NCBI GenBank assembly: GCA_017562135.1
Contig: QEYB01000150.1
Coordinates: 288,845-352,844, forward strand
Direction of reading: 5' to 3'
Source of the DNA: Dipylidium caninum
Lineage: Eukaryota > Platyhelminthes > Cestoda > Cyclophyllidea > Dipylidiidae
DNA: 64,000 nt
Both the position numbers and the translations under genes were made by a program. Shown piece by piece: positions 62,804 to 64,000 of this stretch (position 1 is its first letter; the number at the start of each line of letters is the position of its first letter). Below the pieces are notes generated by a model. The model worked only from the letters and a program-made list of their open reading frames with translations. It ran no database searches and was not told the DNA's origin.

Positions 62804-62968
62804 AAACTTACCTGGCGCCGGTGTTCAGTGGTGATCAGCAAGCTCTGACCCCAGGGTGGAGGCTCAGCATTGCCACTCCGCTGTGTTGAAGCCTGCGACG
62901 GACTCTTAATCGGGTTCGGCGTCGGTGCATTAAGGTTTTTGCCAGTGGGAGCCTTCGGGCGTCCCTTT
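62804..62968 (+). ncRNA. RNU1: U1 spliceosomal snRNA, copy with scattered indels
   Basis: U1 is recognisable from AAACTTACCTGGCG to GGGCGTCCCTTT but carries several 1-2 nt differences (GTGTTCAGTGG, ATTGCCACTCC, CATTAAGGTTTTTGCC). The whole surrounding unit shows the same kind of insertions, so low consensus quality is more likely than true decay. Confidence 0.8.
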
Positions 62969-64000
62969 ACCTGCCTACTATGTAATTGCCTCTGATGCGC
63001 TCGTCCTGCTACTCCCCCCAGCTAAACGCCGCACGTCGCCGGTAGCGGCAGCTGGCTCGCGCGCGGGTTCGCAGCGTCTGTCGCGGTTCCCGCACCTGCG
63101 TAGGGTGAGCGCGACCACCGCACTATGAGCAGATCTCCCCCTTGGACCCATGCTCGCACAGCCACTCCCGTTCTCACCGGCGTTCAGGTATATGGGCACA
63201 TCGCGTCTGCCCCCCTCACACCTTATACCTGCACGGGCGGCGTGGCTTCGCAGCACCCGGCCCCACCTCGAGACCCGTGGGTTAGCAGGAGCCTCTGCCA
63301 TGTGAGCACACGGGTAACGCCTGTGCCCTGGGGGCCCCTCTTGCACCTCTGTCAAACGCGTGCCCACCCAATGCACACGAAGAAGCTTCGTGGGCTTTGC
63401 CCTTGCGTGCTGCCTGGCGAGTGTGCCAAGGGACCTTCAGCTAGCCGCGCGGCGACCCCCGCCGCCCCAGTCTCCTTCCTCCCCCGCCCGCCCCGCCCGC
63501 CCCCGCCCCCGGCCCTCCCCGCAACCCCGCACACCGCATCCCCACCGACCCTACAGGGCTGATCACCTCGGGCGCGTCCACTTCGTGGTGCGCACCTCGT
63601 GACCACCGGCGACGCTCGAGTCTCTCCAAACCACCAGTGTCTACCTCACACCCACAAAAGCAGTCTTCCTTCCTGGCCAACCGTGCACGTCCATTGCGTC
63701 TAACCTAGAGATAAGCTACCACTAGAGGACCAACATCCACCCTCTTAGCCCCGGGACACCTGAACAGCCAGCACCCACACCCACACCCACACCCACACAA
63801 CCCACACCGCACACCACACCCACACTACACCCACAACGACTTAACACCCACAACGACTCCCACTAGCCGACTAGACTCCGACTGGGAACCCGACTCCGAC
63901 TCCGACTCGAAACCATACAGACAGACAGACAGAGATAGACGGGCCAAAACCCAGACGCCAGACGGACAGATGACAAGAGCAGGAGGATAGAACAAGACAG

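Larger units (their letters stand above)
55106..64000 (+). repeat. RNU1: right U1 snRNA tandem array (period about 1.5-1.6 kb, runs off the window)
   Basis: U1 genes start at 56505, 58020, 59579, 61197 and 62804, giving periods of 1515, 1559, 1618 and 1607 bp. Between them each unit has a conserved order: a GC-rich spacer, a CCCCGCCCC run, a CACCTCGTGACACCGG block, the CCCACA repeat, the GACTCC repeat, the GACA/GACG repeat, the GAGA run, then a G-rich block ending in AGGCAGCTCATT before the next U1. Units are nearly identical except for the length of the simple repeats, which explains the period changes. From about 62230 on, single-base insertions are scattered everywhere. Confidence 0.93.

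Noticed and set aside
42944..63680. Many open frames of 60-260 codons in the GC-rich arrays on both strands
   Set aside because: They repeat with every unit, change frame between units, consist of Pro/His/Thr/Arg-rich low-complexity translations of the simple repeats, and cross the U1 genes. They have the expected look of GC-rich non-coding repeats.

Overview
This window is eukaryotic nuclear DNA, most likely from a flatworm and probably a tapeworm. The evidence is spliced animal genes (collagen IV, Speedy/RINGO, RBM26/27, FAM177, eIF1, a TMEM145/GPR180-type seven-pass protein) whose short introns fall in two classes, about 30-36 nt and about 69-74 nt, next to introns of several kb. That two-class pattern is what I know from tapeworms; the clade is an inference and no species is claimed.

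Layout. 1-2219 (+) is the 3' end of one collagen IV gene. 2492-12402 (+) is a complete second collagen IV gene of 30 exons, head-to-tail with the first and only 272 bp behind its stop codon. 13354-14461 (-) is a Speedy/RINGO CDK activator with five introns of 30-36 nt. 16488-21796 (-) is an RBM26/27 RNA-binding protein. 23106-24052 (-) is FAM177 and 24518-24877 (+) is translation factor eIF1; these two diverge from a 465-bp spacer. 26863-42028 (-) is a TMEM145/GPR180-family membrane protein whose 5' exons lie in a tandem segmental duplication (33896-46071 and 46072 onward). From 42868 to 46071, and again from 55106 to the window end, there is a GC-rich tandem array with a period of about 1.5-1.6 kb.

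The array is the most striking content. Each unit carries a U1 spliceosomal snRNA gene on the + strand, recognisable by the 5' splice-site pairing sequence ACTTACCT, the U1A loop ATTGCACTCC, an Sm site and a UUCG-capped 3' stem-loop. Five near-complete copies lie in the right array, one diverged copy in the left array, and truncated relics mark the array edges. The rest of the unit is GC-rich spacer, simple repeats and polypurine tracts, with no credible protein-coding content.

The duplication has copied exons 1-3 of the TMEM145/GPR180-like gene. The distal copy (49648-54275) has intact reading frames but no downstream exons beside it. The proximal copy, next to exons 4-7, carries several 1-nt frameshifts. 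Single-base, mostly homopolymer-type indels also occur in the single-copy collagen and eIF1 genes, and the last 1.7 kb is full of scattered insertions. Some of these breaks may therefore be consensus errors of a long-read assembly, and I flag this where it matters.
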